Numbered from the stretch's first letter, positions 32,631 to 48,787 are shown. The stretch: 55,497 bases of DNA from Bacillus thuringiensis (GCF_014932895.1 NZ_JACYOF010000020.1:3198-58694); one strand, 5' to 3'. The notes: a model not told the origin generated them from the sequence alone. Translations and numbers: made by a program.

Positions 32631-32658
32631 TTCTTACTAAAGAAGGAGGGAAATTGAG

Positions 32659-33489
32659 ATGGGAATTAAAAAGTATAATCCAACTACTAACGGTCGTCGT
32701 AACATGACTACGAATGATTTCGCTGAAATCACGACTGACAGACCCGAAAAGTCTTTACTTGCTCCTTTAAGCAAGAAGGCTGGTCGTAATAACCAAGGTA
32801 AAATTACTGTACGTCATCAAGGTGGCGGACATAAGCGTCAATACCGTATCATCGACTTTAAACGTAACAAAGATGGAATTCCAGGACGCGTTGCTACGAT
32901 CGAATACGATCCAAACCGCTCTGCGAATATCGCATTAATTAACTACGTTGACGGTGAAAAACGTTACATTCTTGCTCCTAAAACTTTAGAAGTAGGTATG
33001 GAAGTTATGTCTGGCCCTGAAGCTGACATCAAAATCGGTAACGCATTACCATTAATCAACATTCCAGTAGGTACTGTTGTTCATAACATCGAGCTTAAGC
33101 CTGGTCGTGGCGGACAATTAGTTCGTTCTGCTGGTACATCTGCTCAAGTACTTGGTAAAGAAGGAAAATACGTACTTGTACGTTTAACTTCTGGTGAAGT
33201 ACGTCTTGTATTATCTGCTTGTCGCGCTACAATCGGTCAAGTTGGTAACGAACAACACGAACTTATCAAAATCGGTAAAGCAGGTCGCTCTCGCTGGTTA
33301 GGTAAGCGCCCAACAGTTCGTGGTTCTGTAATGAACCCGGTTGATCACCCACACGGTGGTGGTGAAGGACGCTCTCCAATCGGACGTAAGTCTCCAATGT
33401 CTCCATGGGGTAAACCAACTCTTGGATTCAAGACTCGTAAGAAAAACAAAGCGTCTGATAAATTTATCGTTCGTCGTCGTAAAAAATAA
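32659..33489 (+). CDS. rplB: 50S ribosomal protein L2
   Basis: Essential for peptidyl transfer and subunit joining. 276 residues. Seen: [22 protein letters not shown], and the C-terminal [20 protein letters not shown], which carries the conserved histidine near the active site. SD AAGGAGGG at 32642-32649. A structured spacer separates it from rpsS. Confidence 0.98.
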   Translation: MGIKKYNPTTNGRRNMTTNDFAEITTDRPEKSLLAPLSKKAGRNNQGKITVRHQGGGHKRQYRIIDFKRNKDGIPGRVATIEYDPNRSANIALINYVDGEKRYILAPKTLEVGMEVMSGPEADIKIGNALPLINIPVGTVVHNIELKPGRGGQLVRSAGTSAQVLGKEGKYVLVRLTSGEVRLVLSACRATIGQVGNEQHELIKIGKAGRSRWLGKRPTVRGSVMNPVDHPHGGGEGRSPIGRKSPMSPWGKPTLGFKTRKKNKASDKFIVRRRKK

Positions 33490-33492
33490 TGG

Positions 33493-33531
33493 GATTGTAG
33501 TACGGTTCATTTCTAGAACCGTACGCCAATC
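33493..33531 (+). other. Stable hairpin in the rplB-rpsS spacer
   Basis: 9-bp perfect stem GTACGGTTC/GAACCGTAC (33500-33508 with 33516-33524), loop ATTTCTA, with an outer GATTG/CAATC pairing (33493-33497 with 33527-33531). No U tract follows. It ends 18 bases before the rpsS start, immediately before its SD. Confidence 0.6.
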
Positions 33532-33549
33532 ACGAAGGGAGGCACCAAA

Positions 33550-33828
33550 ATGGCTCGTAGCTTAAAAAAAGGACCATTTGTCGATGATCACTTAATGAAC
33601 AAAATGGAAAAATTAGTTGCATCTGAGCAAAAACAAGTTGTTAAAACTTGGTCTCGCCGTTCAACAATCTTCCCTCAGTTCATCGGGCACACAATCGCTG
33701 TATATGATGGTCGTAAACACGTACCTGTGTACATCACTGAGGATATGGTTGGCCATAAGTTAGGTGAATTTGCACCAACTCGTACGTATAAAGGTCACCT
33801 TGCTGACGATAAGAAAACTAGAAGATAA
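33550..33828 (+). CDS. rpsS: 30S ribosomal protein S19
   Basis: Head protein of the small subunit, part of the bridge to 50S. 92 residues, [20 protein letters not shown], with [34 protein letters not shown] at 33535-33543. rplV follows after 17 bases. Confidence 0.98.
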
Positions 33829-33845
33829 TGAGAGGAGGCACTTCA

Positions 33846-34187
33846 ATGCAAGCTAAAGCAGTAGCGAGAACAGTTCGTATTGCTCCTCGTAAAGTTCGTT
33901 TAGTAGTAGACTTAATCCGAGGTAAGCAAGTGGGTGAAGCGATTGCTATCCTTAACCACACACCAAAAACTGCTTCTCCAGTTGTAGAAAAAGTTTTAAA
34001 ATCTGCAATCGCAAATGCAGAGCACAATTATGAAATGGACATTAACAACCTAGTTGTTGAAAAAGTTTTCGTTGACGAAGGTCCAACGTTGAAACGTTTC
34101 CGTCCACGTGCAATGGGTCGTGCAAGCCAAATTAACAAACGCACAAGCCACATCACAGTTGTGGTATCAGAAAAGAAGGAGGGATAA
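33846..34187 (+). CDS. rplV: 50S ribosomal protein L22
   Basis: Its beta-hairpin lines the exit tunnel, with macrolide-resistance sites near the tip. 113 residues from ATG 33846 ([20 protein letters not shown]), SD GAGGAGGC at 33832-33839. An in-frame opening at 33828 lies before the SD. The hairpin tip segment [21 protein letters not shown] has normal length. Confidence 0.97.
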
Positions 34188-34190
34188 TCG

Positions 34191-35476
<1,286 letters not shown>

Positions 35477-35496
35477 ATTGAGGGGAGGTTTGCATA

Positions 35497-35760
35497 GTGA
35501 GCGAACGTAACCAACGCAAAGTTTATACTGGTCGTGTAGTGTCTGACAAAATGGACAAAACGATTACAGTTTTAGTTGAAACTTACAAAACTCATTCCTT
35601 GTACGGAAAACGTGTTAAGTATTCTAAGAAGTACAAAGCCCATGATGAGCAAAACCAAGCGAAACTTGGCGATATCGTAAAAATCATGGAAACTCGCCCG
35701 CTTTCTGCTACTAAGCGTTTCCGTTTAGTTGAAATCGTTGAAGAAGCGGTTATTATCTAA
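35497..35760 (+). CDS. rpsQ: 30S ribosomal protein S17
   Basis: Primary 16S rRNA-binding OB-fold protein. 87 residues from GTG 35497 ([20 protein letters not shown]), SD AGGGGAGGT at 35481-35489. Seen: [18 protein letters not shown] at the C-terminus. Confidence 0.97.
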
Positions 35761-35803
35761 ATAGACGAATCGGAATTTTTAGTCCGAAGGGAGGTTTCAT
35801 AAC

Positions 35804-36172
35804 ATGATCCAACAAGAATCTCGTTTGAAAGTTGCTGACAACTCTGGTGCACGTGAACTTTTAACAATTAAAGTATTAGGCGGCTCTGGTCGTAAATATG
35901 CTAACATCGGTGATATTATCGTTGCTACGGTAAAACAAGCAACACCAGGTGGCGTTGTTAAAAAAGGTGACGTTGTTAAAGCAGTAGTAGTACGTACGAA
36001 GAGCGGTGCTCGTCGTCCGGACGGTTCTTATATCAAATTTGATGAAAACGCAGCGGTTATCATTAAAGACGATAAGAGCCCACGTGGTACTCGTATCTTC
36101 GGACCAGTAGCTCGTGAATTACGTGATAGCAACTTCATGAAGATCGTTTCTTTAGCTCCAGAAGTTCTATAA
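35804..36172 (+). CDS. rplN: 50S ribosomal protein L14
   Basis: Interface protein of the large subunit. 122 residues. Seen: [20 protein letters not shown] and the signature [31 protein letters not shown] at 35787-35795. Confidence 0.98.
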
Positions 36173-36210
36173 TTTAAGGTATTGCCTTGCTAAGGAGGTG
36201 CAGAATTAAG

Positions 36211-36522
36211 ATGCATGTAAAAAAAGGTGATAAAGTACAGGTAATCACTGGTAAAGACAAAGGAAAACAAGGCGTTATCCTTGTGGCTTTCCCAAAGCAA
36301 AACCGTGTTATCGTTGAGGGTGTTAACATCGTTAAGAAGCACTCTAAGCCATCTCAATTAAATCCACAAGGTGGAATTATTACTAAAGAAGCACCTATTC
36401 ACGTTTCTAACGTTATGATTTTAGATCCGAAAACAGGTGAACCTACTCGTGTAGGCTTCAAAGTAGAAGATGGTAAAAAAGTTCGTATTGCAAAAAAATC
36501 TGGTGAATTATTAGATAAATAA
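36211..36522 (+). CDS. rplX: 50S ribosomal protein L24
   Basis: Assembly-initiating KOW-domain protein near the tunnel exit. 103 residues from ATG 36211 ([20 protein letters not shown]), SD AAGGAGGTG at 36192-36200. The upstream in-frame start at 36187 lies before the SD and is rejected. Confidence 0.97.
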   Translation: MHVKKGDKVQVITGKDKGKQGVILVAFPKQNRVIVEGVNIVKKHSKPSQLNPQGGIITKEAPIHVSNVMILDPKTGEPTRVGFKVEDGKKVRIAKKSGELLDK

Positions 36523-36548
36523 TTTTCTTAAGAAAGGAGGTCACTTCA

Positions 36549-37088
36549 TTGAATCGCCTTAAAGAGAAGTTCCAAAAGGAAATTACTCCTGCTCTAGTGA
36601 GCAAGTTTAACTATAAATCTGTGATGGAAGTACCGAAAATCGAAAAGATCGTAATCAACACTGGTGTTGGTGACGCGGTATCTAACTCAAAAGCTTTAGA
36701 CAATGCAGTAGAAGAATTAACACAAATCGCAGGTCAAAAACCTGTTGTAACTCGTGCTAAAAAATCAATCGCTGGTTTCCGTCTTCGTGAAGGTATGCCA
36801 ATCGGTGCGAAAGTAACTTTACGCGGCGAGCAAATGTATGAGTTCTTCGACAAATTAGTATCAGTTTCTTTACCACGTGTACGTGATTTCCGTGGTGTTT
36901 CTAAGAAATCATTTGATGGTCGTGGAAACTATACATTAGGTGTTAAAGAGCAACTTATTTTCCCTGAGATTGATTATGATAAAGTAAGCAAAGTCCGCGG
37001 TATGGACATCGTAATCGTTACTACAGCGAAAACTGATGAAGAAGCTCGTGAACTTTTAACACAATTCGGTATGCCATTCCAAAAATAA
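36549..37088 (+). CDS. rplE: 50S ribosomal protein L5
   Basis: Binds 5S rRNA in the central protuberance. 179 residues from TTG 36549 ([20 protein letters not shown]), SD AAAGGAGGTC at 36533-36542. Seen: [20 protein letters not shown] and [18 protein letters not shown]. Confidence 0.97.
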   Translation: MNRLKEKFQKEITPALVSKFNYKSVMEVPKIEKIVINTGVGDAVSNSKALDNAVEELTQIAGQKPVVTRAKKSIAGFRLREGMPIGAKVTLRGEQMYEFFDKLVSVSLPRVRDFRGVSKKSFDGRGNYTLGVKEQLIFPEIDYDKVSKVRGMDIVIVTTAKTDEEARELLTQFGMPFQK

Positions 37089-37307
<219 letters not shown>

Positions 37308-37336
37308 AACCCACAAATGGGAAGGAGGTAAAACAC

Positions 37337-37735
37337 ATGGTGATGACAGATCCAATTGCAGACATGCTTACTCGCATCCGTAATGCGAACATGGTACGTC
37401 ATGAGAAATTAGAGGTTCCTGCTTCTAAAATCAAAAAAGAGATCGCTGAACTTTTAAAACGTGAAGGTTTCATTCGTGATGTAGAATACATCGAGGATAA
37501 CAAACAAGGTATCCTTCGTATTTTCCTGAAATATGGTGCAAACAATGAACGTGTAATCACTGGATTAAAACGTATCAGTAAACCTGGCTTACGCGTTTAC
37601 GCTAAAGCTGACGAAGTACCACGTGTACTTAACGGATTAGGTATCGCTCTTGTTTCTACATCTAAGGGAGTAATGACAGACAAAGATGCTCGTCAATTAC
37701 AAACTGGTGGAGAAGTAGTAGCATACGTTTGGTAA
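37337..37735 (+). CDS. rpsH: 30S ribosomal protein S8
   Basis: Binds the 16S central domain; in E. coli it represses the spc operon. 132 residues from ATG 37337 ([20 protein letters not shown]), SD GAAGGAGGT at 37321-37329. An in-frame opening at 37301 overlaps rpsN and lies before the SD. C-terminal [20 protein letters not shown] is intact. Confidence 0.97.
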
Positions 37736-37767
37736 TATATATTTAAAACGAACGGAGGTGTGACCAC

Positions 37768-38307
37768 ATGTCTCGTATTGGTAAAAAGATTCTTGAAATC
37801 CCTGCAGGTGTTACTATTACAGTTGCAGAAGACAATACTGTAACAGTAAAAGGCCCTAAAGGTGAATTAACTCGTACTTTCAATGCTGATATGTCTATCA
37901 AAATTGAAGAGAATACATTAACAGTTGAGCGTCCATCTGAACAGAAGGAACACCGTGCATTACACGGTACAACTCGTGCTTTAATCGGAAACATGGTTGA
38001 AGGTGTAACTGCAGGTTTCGCACGCGGACTTGAATTAGTCGGTGTTGGTTACCGTGCCCAAAAACAAGGTGATAAACTTGTATTAAGCGTAGGTTATTCT
38101 CATCCAGTAGAAATGACTCCGGAAGCAGGTCTTGAAGTTGAAGTACCTGCACCAACTAAAATCGTAATCAAAGGTATCGACAAGCAACGTGTTGGCGAAT
38201 TCGCTGCTAACATCCGCGCTGTCCGTGCTCCAGAGCCATATAAAGGCAAAGGTATTCGTTACGAAGGCGAAGTTGTTCGTCGTAAAGAAGGTAAAACTGC
38301 TAAGTAA
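37768..38307 (+). CDS. rplF: 50S ribosomal protein L6
   Basis: Two-domain protein near the factor-binding site. 179 residues. Seen: [19 protein letters not shown] and the signature [31 protein letters not shown] at 37751-37759. Confidence 0.98.
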   Translation: MSRIGKKILEIPAGVTITVAEDNTVTVKGPKGELTRTFNADMSIKIEENTLTVERPSEQKEHRALHGTTRALIGNMVEGVTAGFARGLELVGVGYRAQKQGDKLVLSVGYSHPVEMTPEAGLEVEVPAPTKIVIKGIDKQRVGEFAANIRAVRAPEPYKGKGIRYEGEVVRRKEGKTAK

Positions 38308-38340
38308 ACCCGTTAGGTGAGAGAAAGGAGTGACAAGAAA

Positions 38341-38703
38341 ATGATCACTAAAGCTGATAAAAATGCGACTCGTAAGAAAAGACATGCACGTGTACGTGCT
38401 AAACTTACTGGTACTGCAGAACGTCCACGTTTAAACGTGTTCCGTTCTAACCAACATATTTACGCTCAAGTTATTGATGATGTAAATGGTGTAACGTTAG
38501 TAAGTGCATCTACTCTTGATAAAGACCTTGCTCTTAACGGTACTAGCAATGTTGAGGCTGCTACGAAAGTTGGAGAATCAGTTGCTAAGCGTGCTGTAGA
38601 GAAAGGCGTTAAAGAAGTAGTATTTGATCGCGGTGGTTACTTATACCATGGCCGTGTTAAAGCTCTAGCTGAAGCTGCTCGTGAGGCTGGATTACAATTT
38701 TAA
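38341..38703 (+). CDS. rplR: 50S ribosomal protein L18
   Basis: 5S rRNA-binding protein. 120 residues from ATG 38341 ([20 protein letters not shown]), SD AAAGGAG at 38324-38330. The upstream in-frame start at 38317 overlaps the SD and is rejected. C-terminal [20 protein letters not shown] is typical. Confidence 0.97.
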   Translation: MITKADKNATRKKRHARVRAKLTGTAERPRLNVFRSNQHIYAQVIDDVNGVTLVSASTLDKDLALNGTSNVEAATKVGESVAKRAVEKGVKEVVFDRGGYLYHGRVKALAEAAREAGLQF

Positions 38704-38724
38704 TGGTCAAAGGAGGGAAAATTG

Positions 38725-39225
38725 ATGCATCGCATTGACCCAAGTAAATTAGAACTTGAAGAACGTGTAGTTACGATAAATCGTGTCGCGAAAGTTGTTA
38801 AGGGTGGTCGTCGTTTCCGCTTTGCTGCACTAGTTGTAGTTGGCGATAAAAACGGTCATGTTGGATTCGGTACTGGTAAAGCACAAGAGGTACCAGACGC
38901 AATTCGCAAAGCTATCGAAGACGCTAAGAAAAACTTAATCGCTGTACCATTAGTTGGTACAACAATTCCACACACAATCAACGGTCATTTTGGAGCTGGT
39001 GAAGTATTCTTAAAACCTGCTGCTGAGGGTACTGGTGTTATTGCTGGTGGACCTGTTCGTGCGGTTCTTGAATTAGCTGGTGTACAAGATATTCTTTCGA
39101 AATCTCTTGGTTCTAACACACCAATCAACATGATTCGCGCTACTGTGAACGGATTAAGCGAACTTAAGCGCGCTGAAGATGTTGCAAAATTACGCGGTAA
39201 ATCTGTAGAAGAGCTACTAGGTTAA
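38725..39225 (+). CDS. rpsE: 30S ribosomal protein S5
   Basis: Protein of the decoding fidelity and mRNA-entry region. 166 residues from ATG 38725 ([16 protein letters not shown]), SD AAAGGAGGG at 38709-38717; a TTG directly before is unnecessary. The loop [13 protein letters not shown], the site of spectinomycin-resistance changes, looks wild type. Confidence 0.98.
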
Positions 39226-39238
39226 GGAGGGAAAACAA

Positions 39239-39421
39239 ATGGCGAAAAAGTTAGAAATTACCCTCACTCGTAGTGTAATTGGTCGTCCACAAGATCAACG
39301 TGCGACGGTAGAAGCTTTAGGTCTTAAAAAGTTGAATTCAACTGTAGTTAAGGAAGAAACTCCTGCTATTCTTGGTATGATCAACAAAGTTTCTCACCTT
39401 ATAACTGTAAAAGAAGCTTAA
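39239..39421 (+). CDS. rpmD: 50S ribosomal protein L30
   Basis: 60-residue protein of the large subunit. Seen: [20 protein letters not shown] and [19 protein letters not shown] at 39225-39232, starting at the rpsE stop. Confidence 0.97.
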   Translation: MAKKLEITLTRSVIGRPQDQRATVEALGLKKLNSTVVKEETPAILGMINKVSHLITVKEA

Positions 39422-39454
39422 GGATAACTCATTAATATAAGGAGGTGCCTGGGA

Positions 39455-39895
39455 ATGAAACTTCATGAATTAAAACCTGCAGAAGGTTCTCGTAAAGTAC
39501 GTAACCGTGTCGGTCGTGGTATCGGTTCTGGTAACGGTAAAACTGCTGGTAAAGGTCATAAAGGACAAAACGCACGTTCTGGTGGCGGTGTTCGTCTTGG
39601 CTTCGAAGGTGGTCAAACTCCATTATTCCGTCGTTTACCAAAACGCGGCTTCACAAACATTAACCGTAAAGAGTTTGCTATTGTAAACTTATCAACGTTA
39701 AATCGTTTTGAAGATGGTACAGAAGTAACACCTGAATTATTGCTGGAAACTGGCGTTATCAGCAAATTAAACGACGGTGTTAAAGTTCTTGCAAGCGGAG
39801 CAGTAGAGAAAAAACTAACTGTTAAAGCGCACAAGTTCTCTTCAAGTGCTAAAGAAGCAATTGAAGCAGCTGGCGGATCAGTTGAGGTGATCTAA
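39455..39895 (+). CDS. rplO: 50S ribosomal protein L15
   Basis: Late-assembly protein. 146 residues. Seen: [20 protein letters not shown], then a Gly/Arg-rich extended N-terminus with [20 protein letters not shown], and a globular C-terminal half. The stop shares a base with the secY start, so secY is translationally coupled to it. Confidence 0.97.
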   Translation: MKLHELKPAEGSRKVRNRVGRGIGSGNGKTAGKGHKGQNARSGGGVRLGFEGGQTPLFRRLPKRGFTNINRKEFAIVNLSTLNRFEDGTEVTPELLLETGVISKLNDGVKVLASGAVEKKLTVKAHKFSSSAKEAIEAAGGSVEVI

Positions 39896-41196
39896 TGTTT
39901 CGTACAATCTCCAACTTTATGCGCGTTGCTGAGATAAGACGTAAAATATTATTCACTTTAGCGATGTTAATCGTATTCAGGATTGGCACGTTTATCCCCG
40001 TGCCATTTACAAATGGAGACGTACTGAAGGCACAAGATCAATTAAATGCTTTAGGTATTCTAAATACATTTGGCGGTGGAGCCTTGAAAAACTTCTCCAT
40101 CTTTGCGATGGGAATCATGCCGTATATTACAGCATCCATCATCGTGCAATTATTGCAGATGGATGTTGTTCCTAAATTTTCGGAATGGTCGAAGCAAGGC
40201 GAAATGGGCCGTCGTAAATTAACGCAATTCACGCGTTACTTTACAATTGTTCTTGCGTTTATTCAGGGGTTTGGTATGTCAATCGGTTTTAACGGTATGG
40301 TAGGTGGACAATTAATTTTGAATCCAGGTTGGAGCACTTATTTATACATTGCTACGGTACTGACTGCTGGTACTGCATTTTTAATGTGGTTAGGTGAACA
40401 GATTACAGCTAAAGGTGTAGGTAATGGTATTTCCATCCTTATCTTTGGTGGTATTGCCGCAGCGATCCCAAGTGTTATATCTCAAGTGTATCAGCAACAG
40501 TTTCAAAATATCGGAGATCAATTGTTCATGAGTATCGTTAAAGTTGCATTGATTTTACTAGCTGTGCTAGCGGTTATTGTGGGTGTTATTTTCATTCAAC
40601 AGGCTGTTAGAAAGATCCCAATTCAATATGCGAAGCGTGTAACAGGAGGAAATGGTGGTTATGCTGGAGCACAAAACACACATTTACCGCTTAAGGTAAA
40701 TAGTGCTGGTGTTATTCCAGTAATTTTTGCTGTTTCATTCTTAATTACGCCTCCGACTATTGCACAGTTCTTCCCGAAACATGATGTATCGCAGTGGATT
40801 ATTGCAAACTTTAACTATTCTCACCCAGTGGGAATGATCATATATGTTGCGCTCATTGTAGCCTTCACATATTTCTATGCATTTGTTCAGGTTAATCCAG
40901 AACAAATGTCAGAGAATCTAAACAAGCAAGGTGGATATGTTCCAGGTATTCGTCCGGGTAAGAATACGGAACAATATCTAACAAAAATCTTGTATCGTTT
41001 GACCTTTGTAGGATCAATTTTCCTAGCAGCGATTGCAATCTTACCAGTTATCTTTACGAAACTGGGAAATCTTCCTCCATCTGCACAGATCGGTGGAACG
41101 AGTATGTTAATCGTTGTCGGCGTTGCTTTAGAAACAATGAAGCAGCTAGAAAGCCAACTGGTAAAACGCCATTACAAAGGGTTTATCAAGCAGTGA
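39895..41196 (+). CDS. secY: SecY, protein-conducting channel subunit
   Basis: Main pore of the Sec translocon. 433 residues with ten membrane spans. Seen: RVAEIRRKILFTLAMLIVFR at the first span, FGGGALKNFSIFAMGIMPYI (plug and second span region), the cytosolic loop with ITGNGGYAG-type turn (VTGGNGGYAG), and GTSMLIVVGVALETMKQLES at the last span. The start overlaps the rplO stop by one base. The SD-like GAGGTGA is in the rplO end. Confidence 0.98.
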   Translation: MFRTISNFMRVAEIRRKILFTLAMLIVFRIGTFIPVPFTNGDVLKAQDQLNALGILNTFGGGALKNFSIFAMGIMPYITASIIVQLLQMDVVPKFSEWSKQGEMGRRKLTQFTRYFTIVLAFIQGFGMSIGFNGMVGGQLILNPGWSTYLYIATVLTAGTAFLMWLGEQITAKGVGNGISILIFGGIAAAIPSVISQVYQQQFQNIGDQLFMSIVKVALILLAVLAVIVGVIFIQQAVRKIPIQYAKRVTGGNGGYAGAQNTHLPLKVNSAGVIPVIFAVSFLITPPTIAQFFPKHDVSQWIIANFNYSHPVGMIIYVALIVAFTYFYAFVQVNPEQMSENLNKQGGYVPGIRPGKNTEQYLTKILYRLTFVGSIFLAAIAILPVIFTKLGNLPPSAQIGGTSMLIVVGVALETMKQLESQLVKRHYKGFIKQ

Positions 41197-41238
41197 GTAA
41201 GTGGGAAGAATGGTCTTCCCTACATGCTCATGTACTGA

Positions 41239-41900
<662 letters not shown>

Positions 41901-41901
<1 letters not shown>

Positions 41902-42647
41902 TGATCATCTGCAAAACTCCTCGCGAGATAGAAATCATGCGAGAAGCTGGCAGAATCGTTGCTTTAACTCATCAAGAGTTGAAACAATACATTACTCCAG
42001 GAATTACAACGAAAGAGCTCGATCAAATAGCGGAAAAGACGATTCAAAAATATGGTGCTACGCCATCTTTTAAAGGATACAACGGATTTCCGGGGAGCAT
42101 ATGTGCTTCTGTAAATGAAGAGCTTGTACACGGAATTCCAGGAAAGCGCAAGCTCAAAGAGGGCGATATCATCAGTATCGATATTGGTGCGAAATACAAT
42201 GGGTACCATGGAGATTCTGCATGGACGTATCCAGTTGGAAACATTTCTGAATCTGTTCAAAAGCTACTTGATGTCACAGAAAAATCGTTGTATCTTGGTC
42301 TAGAACAAGTAAAACCAGGCGAAAGATTATCAAATATCTCACATGCGGTTCAAACCCATGCTGAAGAGAATGGATTCTCGATCGTTAGGGAGTATGTTGG
42401 TCACGGAATCGGGCAAGACTTACATGAGGACCCTCAAATCCCGCACTATGGTCCACCAAATAGAGGCCCTAGATTAAAGCCGGGAATGGTCATCTGTGTT
42501 GAGCCGATGGTGAATCAAGGAAGACGATATGTAAAAACACTATCTGATGACTGGACAGTGGTAACGGTAGATGGTAAATGGTGTGCCCATTTTGAGCACA
42601 CGATTGCTCTTACAGAAGCAGGATACGAAATCCTTACCACTTTATAA
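41901..42647 (+). CDS. map: Methionine aminopeptidase, type I
   Basis: Removes the initiator methionine. 248 residues. Probable metal ligands seen are D94, D105, H168, E201 and E232; H77 is the conserved substrate-contact histidine. The start overlaps the adk stop, so the two are coupled. B. subtilis carries a small KOW-domain gene (ybzG) between map and infA; here the 68-base spacer has room for none. Confidence 0.96.
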
Positions 42648-42715
42648 GTAGCTGGCTCTCCGGGATTTCAGAGCAGTGTAAAATGTTACTGATTTGAAGA
42701 AGGGAGAACTATTGA

Positions 42716-42934
42716 ATGGCTAAAGATGATGTAATTGAAGTCGAAGGTACCGTTCTTGAAACGTTGCCAAATGCTATGTTCAAAGTAGAATTAGAGAATG
42801 GGCATGTCGTATTGGCTCACGTTTCTGGTAAAATCCGTATGAACTTCATTCGTATTTTACCAGGAGACAAAGTTACGGTAGAATTATCTCCGTACGATTT
42901 AAATCGTGGTCGTATTACGTACCGTTTTAAATAA
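42716..42934 (+). CDS. infA: Translation initiation factor IF-1
   Basis: 72-residue OB-fold protein that blocks the A site during initiation. Seen: [20 protein letters not shown] and [31 protein letters not shown] at 42698-42706. Confidence 0.98.
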   Translation: MAKDDVIEVEGTVLETLPNAMFKVELENGHVVLAHVSGKIRMNFIRILPGDKVTVELSPYDLNRGRITYRFK

Positions 42935-42939
42935 TATAG

Positions 42940-43470
<531 letters not shown>

Positions 43471-43473
43471 TAA

Positions 43474-43884
<411 letters not shown>

Positions 43885-44065
43885 ATTTTCTGTATAGAAT
43901 TTTCCCTTTTGTCTATAATGGATATGATGCATTATCGAGAAATTTCGTACAGAAACATCGCTTGTTGTGCACAATCGGGAACTGCCTAAGGGGGACTTTC
44001 GGTTAGACAGGGGGTTATACCTTTGTTTAACCGGGGTTTCGACGTTTTGAAGGAGGGTTTAGTTA
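43885..44065 (+). promoter_or_regulatory. rpoA leader with a 14-bp helix and a possible weak promoter
   Basis: A 14-bp stem (44000-44013 with 44020-44033, three G-U pairs) closes on the loop GTTATA. The palindrome TTGTGCACAA lies at 43965-43974. A TATAAT at 43914-43919 has no good -35 (TGTATA at 17-base spacing), so a promoter is uncertain. The SD AAGGAGGG (44050-44057) is just downstream. No U tract follows the stem. Function unknown. Confidence 0.5.
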
Positions 44066-45010
44066 ATGATTGAAATCGAAAAGCCGAAAATCGAAACGGT
44101 TGAACTTAACGAAGATGCTAAATATGGTAAATTCGTAATTGAACCGCTTGAGCGTGGATATGGTACAACTTTGGGTAACTCCTTACGTCGTATTCTTTTA
44201 TCCTCACTCCCTGGTGCCGCTGTTACTGCTATCCAAATCGATGGCGTATTACATGAATTTTCAACAGTTGAGGGCGTAGTAGAAGACGTTACAACGATCA
44301 TCTTAAACTTGAAAAAGTTAGCTCTTAAAATCTACTCTGAAGAAGAGAAGACGTTGGAAATTGATGTACAGGGCGAAGGTGTTGTCACAGCTGCTGATAT
44401 TACTCACGATAGTGATGTAGAAATCTTAAATCCAGATTTACACATTGCAACGTTAGCAAAAGATGCGCATTTCCGCGTGCGTTTAACTGCAAAGCGTGGC
44501 CGTGGGTATACGCCAGCTGATGCAAATAAAAGCGAAGATCAACCAATAGGAGTAATTCCTATTGATTCTATTTATACTCCAGTATCACGTGTAACTTACC
44601 AAGTGGAAAAGACACGTGTCGGACAAGTGGCTAATTATGATAAGCTTACGCTTGATGTATGGACGGATGGAAGCATCGGGCCAAAAGAAGCTATCTCTTT
44701 AGGTGCCAAAATCTTAACTGAGCATTTAAATATCTTTGTTGGTTTAACTGATGAAGCACAAAATGCTGAGATTATGGTCGAGAAGGAAGAAGATCAAAAA
44801 GAAAAAGTTCTTGAGATGACTATCGAAGAACTAGATCTTTCTGTTCGTTCTTATAATTGCCTAAAACGTGCAGGAATTAATACTGTACAAGAGCTTGCGA
44901 ACAAAACAGAAGAAGATATGATGAAAGTTCGTAACTTAGGACGTAAATCCTTAGAAGAGGTTAAACATAAACTTGAGGAATTAGGTTTAGGTTTACGTAA
45001 AGACGACTGA
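44066..45010 (+). CDS. rpoA: RNA polymerase alpha subunit
   Basis: Dimerises to start RNA polymerase assembly and contacts activators. 314 residues. Seen: N-terminal assembly domain with [20 protein letters not shown] (about 28-47), acidic linker (about 225-245), and the C-terminal domain with two helix-hairpin-helix turns ending [30 protein letters not shown]. rplQ follows after 35 bases. Confidence 0.98.
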   Translation: MIEIEKPKIETVELNEDAKYGKFVIEPLERGYGTTLGNSLRRILLSSLPGAAVTAIQIDGVLHEFSTVEGVVEDVTTIILNLKKLALKIYSEEEKTLEIDVQGEGVVTAADITHDSDVEILNPDLHIATLAKDAHFRVRLTAKRGRGYTPADANKSEDQPIGVIPIDSIYTPVSRVTYQVEKTRVGQVANYDKLTLDVWTDGSIGPKEAISLGAKILTEHLNIFVGLTDEAQNAEIMVEKEEDQKEKVLEMTIEELDLSVRSYNCLKRAGINTVQELANKTEEDMMKVRNLGRKSLEEVKHKLEELGLGLRKDD

Positions 45011-45045
45011 GGATTTAAACCCATCAACAAAGGAGGGAACTACGA

Positions 45046-47181
<2,136 letters not shown>

Positions 47182-47194
<13 letters not shown>

Positions 47195-47976
47195 TTATTG
47201 GGAGATATATCCCAGGGAATTCACTCATTCATCAACTTGATCCACGTACGAAGCTGCTGATTGTCTTTTTATATGTATTTGTTGTTTTCTTGGCAAATAA
47301 TGCGATTTCATATGGATTTTTATTTTTATATGCACTCATTGCTTTATTTTTTGCAAAAGTGCCGATTCGTTATGTACTTTCGGGCTTAAAACCAATTTTA
47401 TGGATTTTTCTTTTTACATTTTTCCTGCACATTTTTACAAATAAAGAGGGGGATGTACTATTCCAGCTTGGTTGGTTTTCTATACATGAAAAGGGATTAG
47501 AACAAGGGATATACATTTCTATACGATTCTTCGTTATTATTCTAATGACGACATTATTAACGTTAACGACTACACCTATTGAAATTACAGATGGTTTGGA
47601 GACGTTATTAAAGCCATTGAAGCGTATAAAAGTTCCTGTTCATGAAATCGCATTAATGATGTCAATTTCTCTTCGTTTTATCCCCACATTAATGGATGAA
47701 ACGAGTAAGATTATGAAAGCACAAGCGTCACGTGGTATTGATTTTGCTGGGGGACCGATAAAAGATAGAATGAAAGCTATTATCTCACTACTCGTTCCGC
47801 TGTTTATCAGTGCTTTTAAGCGTGCAGAGGACTTAGCAATTGCGATGGAAGCTCGTGGATATCAAAGTGGCGAAGGACGTACTAAATTTAGGCAACTACG
47901 CTGGAAAACAAGTGATACAGTAACAATTATAAGTTTACTTTGTTTAGCTTGTATTTTGGCATGGGTGCGATCGTAA
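47182..47976 (+). CDS. ecfT: ECF transporter transmembrane subunit EcfT
   Basis: Membrane scaffold joining EcfA1A2 to substrate-binding S subunits. 264 residues, about five membrane spans (around 27-45, 47-65, 70-90, 108-128, 243-262). The coupling-helix motif ARGI-type segments are seen as QASRGIDF (about 188-195) and MEARGYQSG (about 224-232). No S subunit lies in the window, which fits a shared (group II) module serving S subunits elsewhere. Confidence 0.93.
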
Positions 47977-47990
47977 TGGAGAATAGAGAA

Positions 47991-48734
47991 ATGGATAGAA
48001 TAAAATGTACGGTTGCATACGATGGCATGCACTTTTGTGGTTATCAAATTCAGCCACAGCATCGTACTGTTCAACAAGAGATAGAGAAAGCGTTGCAGAA
48101 ATTGCATAAAGGAGAACTCGTTCGGGTTCAGGCATCGGGTAGAACGGATTCTACCGTTCATGCCAAGGGACAAGTGATACATTTTGATACACCTTTATCT
48201 CTTGAAGAGTGGCAATGGAGTAATGCTTTAAACACAATGTTGCCAGATGATATTGTTATCCGGCAAGTAGAGAAGAAAACAGAAGAATTTCATGCACGTT
48301 ACGGTGTCGAGAGAAAAGAATATCGTTATCGTGTATTATTATCAAAGACTGCGGATGTATTCCGTAGAAATTACGTATATCAATATCCATATCCGCTTGA
48401 AATAAACGATATAAGAAAAGCGATTTCTTATTTTATTGGAACGCATGATTTTACTTCTTTTTGTTCGGCAAAAACTGACAAAAAAGATAAAGTGCGAACA
48501 ATTTATGAAATCGAATTAATTGAGCAGGACGATGAATTAATTTTTCGTTTTGTAGGTAATGGATTTTTATATAATATGGTCAGAATTATTGTTGGTACGT
48601 TACTTAGCGTAGGGCAAGGAAAGCTTGATCCTGATAGCATTCCAGAGATTTTAGCGAAACAAAATCGTCAGTTTGCTGGAAAGATGGCTCCAGGTCATGG
48701 GCTTTACTTATGGCAAGTAAACTATAACAACTAA
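47991..48734 (+). CDS. truA: tRNA pseudouridine(38-40) synthase TruA
   Basis: Isomerises uridines 38-40 in tRNA anticodon arms. 247 residues from ATG 47991 ([20 protein letters not shown]), SD GGAGA at 47978-47982. ATG 47976, overlapping the ecfT stop, is a possible alternative adding five residues. Seen: catalytic D53 in [16 protein letters not shown]; the usual RTDAGVHA has S-T in place of A-G here. C-terminal [16 protein letters not shown] and GHGLYLW are typical. Confidence 0.93.
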   Translation: MDRIKCTVAYDGMHFCGYQIQPQHRTVQQEIEKALQKLHKGELVRVQASGRTDSTVHAKGQVIHFDTPLSLEEWQWSNALNTMLPDDIVIRQVEKKTEEFHARYGVERKEYRYRVLLSKTADVFRRNYVYQYPYPLEINDIRKAISYFIGTHDFTSFCSAKTDKKDKVRTIYEIELIEQDDELIFRFVGNGFLYNMVRIIVGTLLSVGQGKLDPDSIPEILAKQNRQFAGKMAPGHGLYLWQVNYNN

Positions 48735-48752
48735 TCCTGGTGTAACATTTGC

Positions 48753-48781
48753 TTGACATTAGAAACTCAAAAGTATATCAT
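48753..48781 (+). promoter_or_regulatory. Sigma-A promoter of rplM-rpsI
   Basis: TTGACA (48753-48758), 17-base spacer, TATCAT (48776-48781). Predicted start near 48788. Confidence 0.8.
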
Positions 48782-48787
48782 AACATA

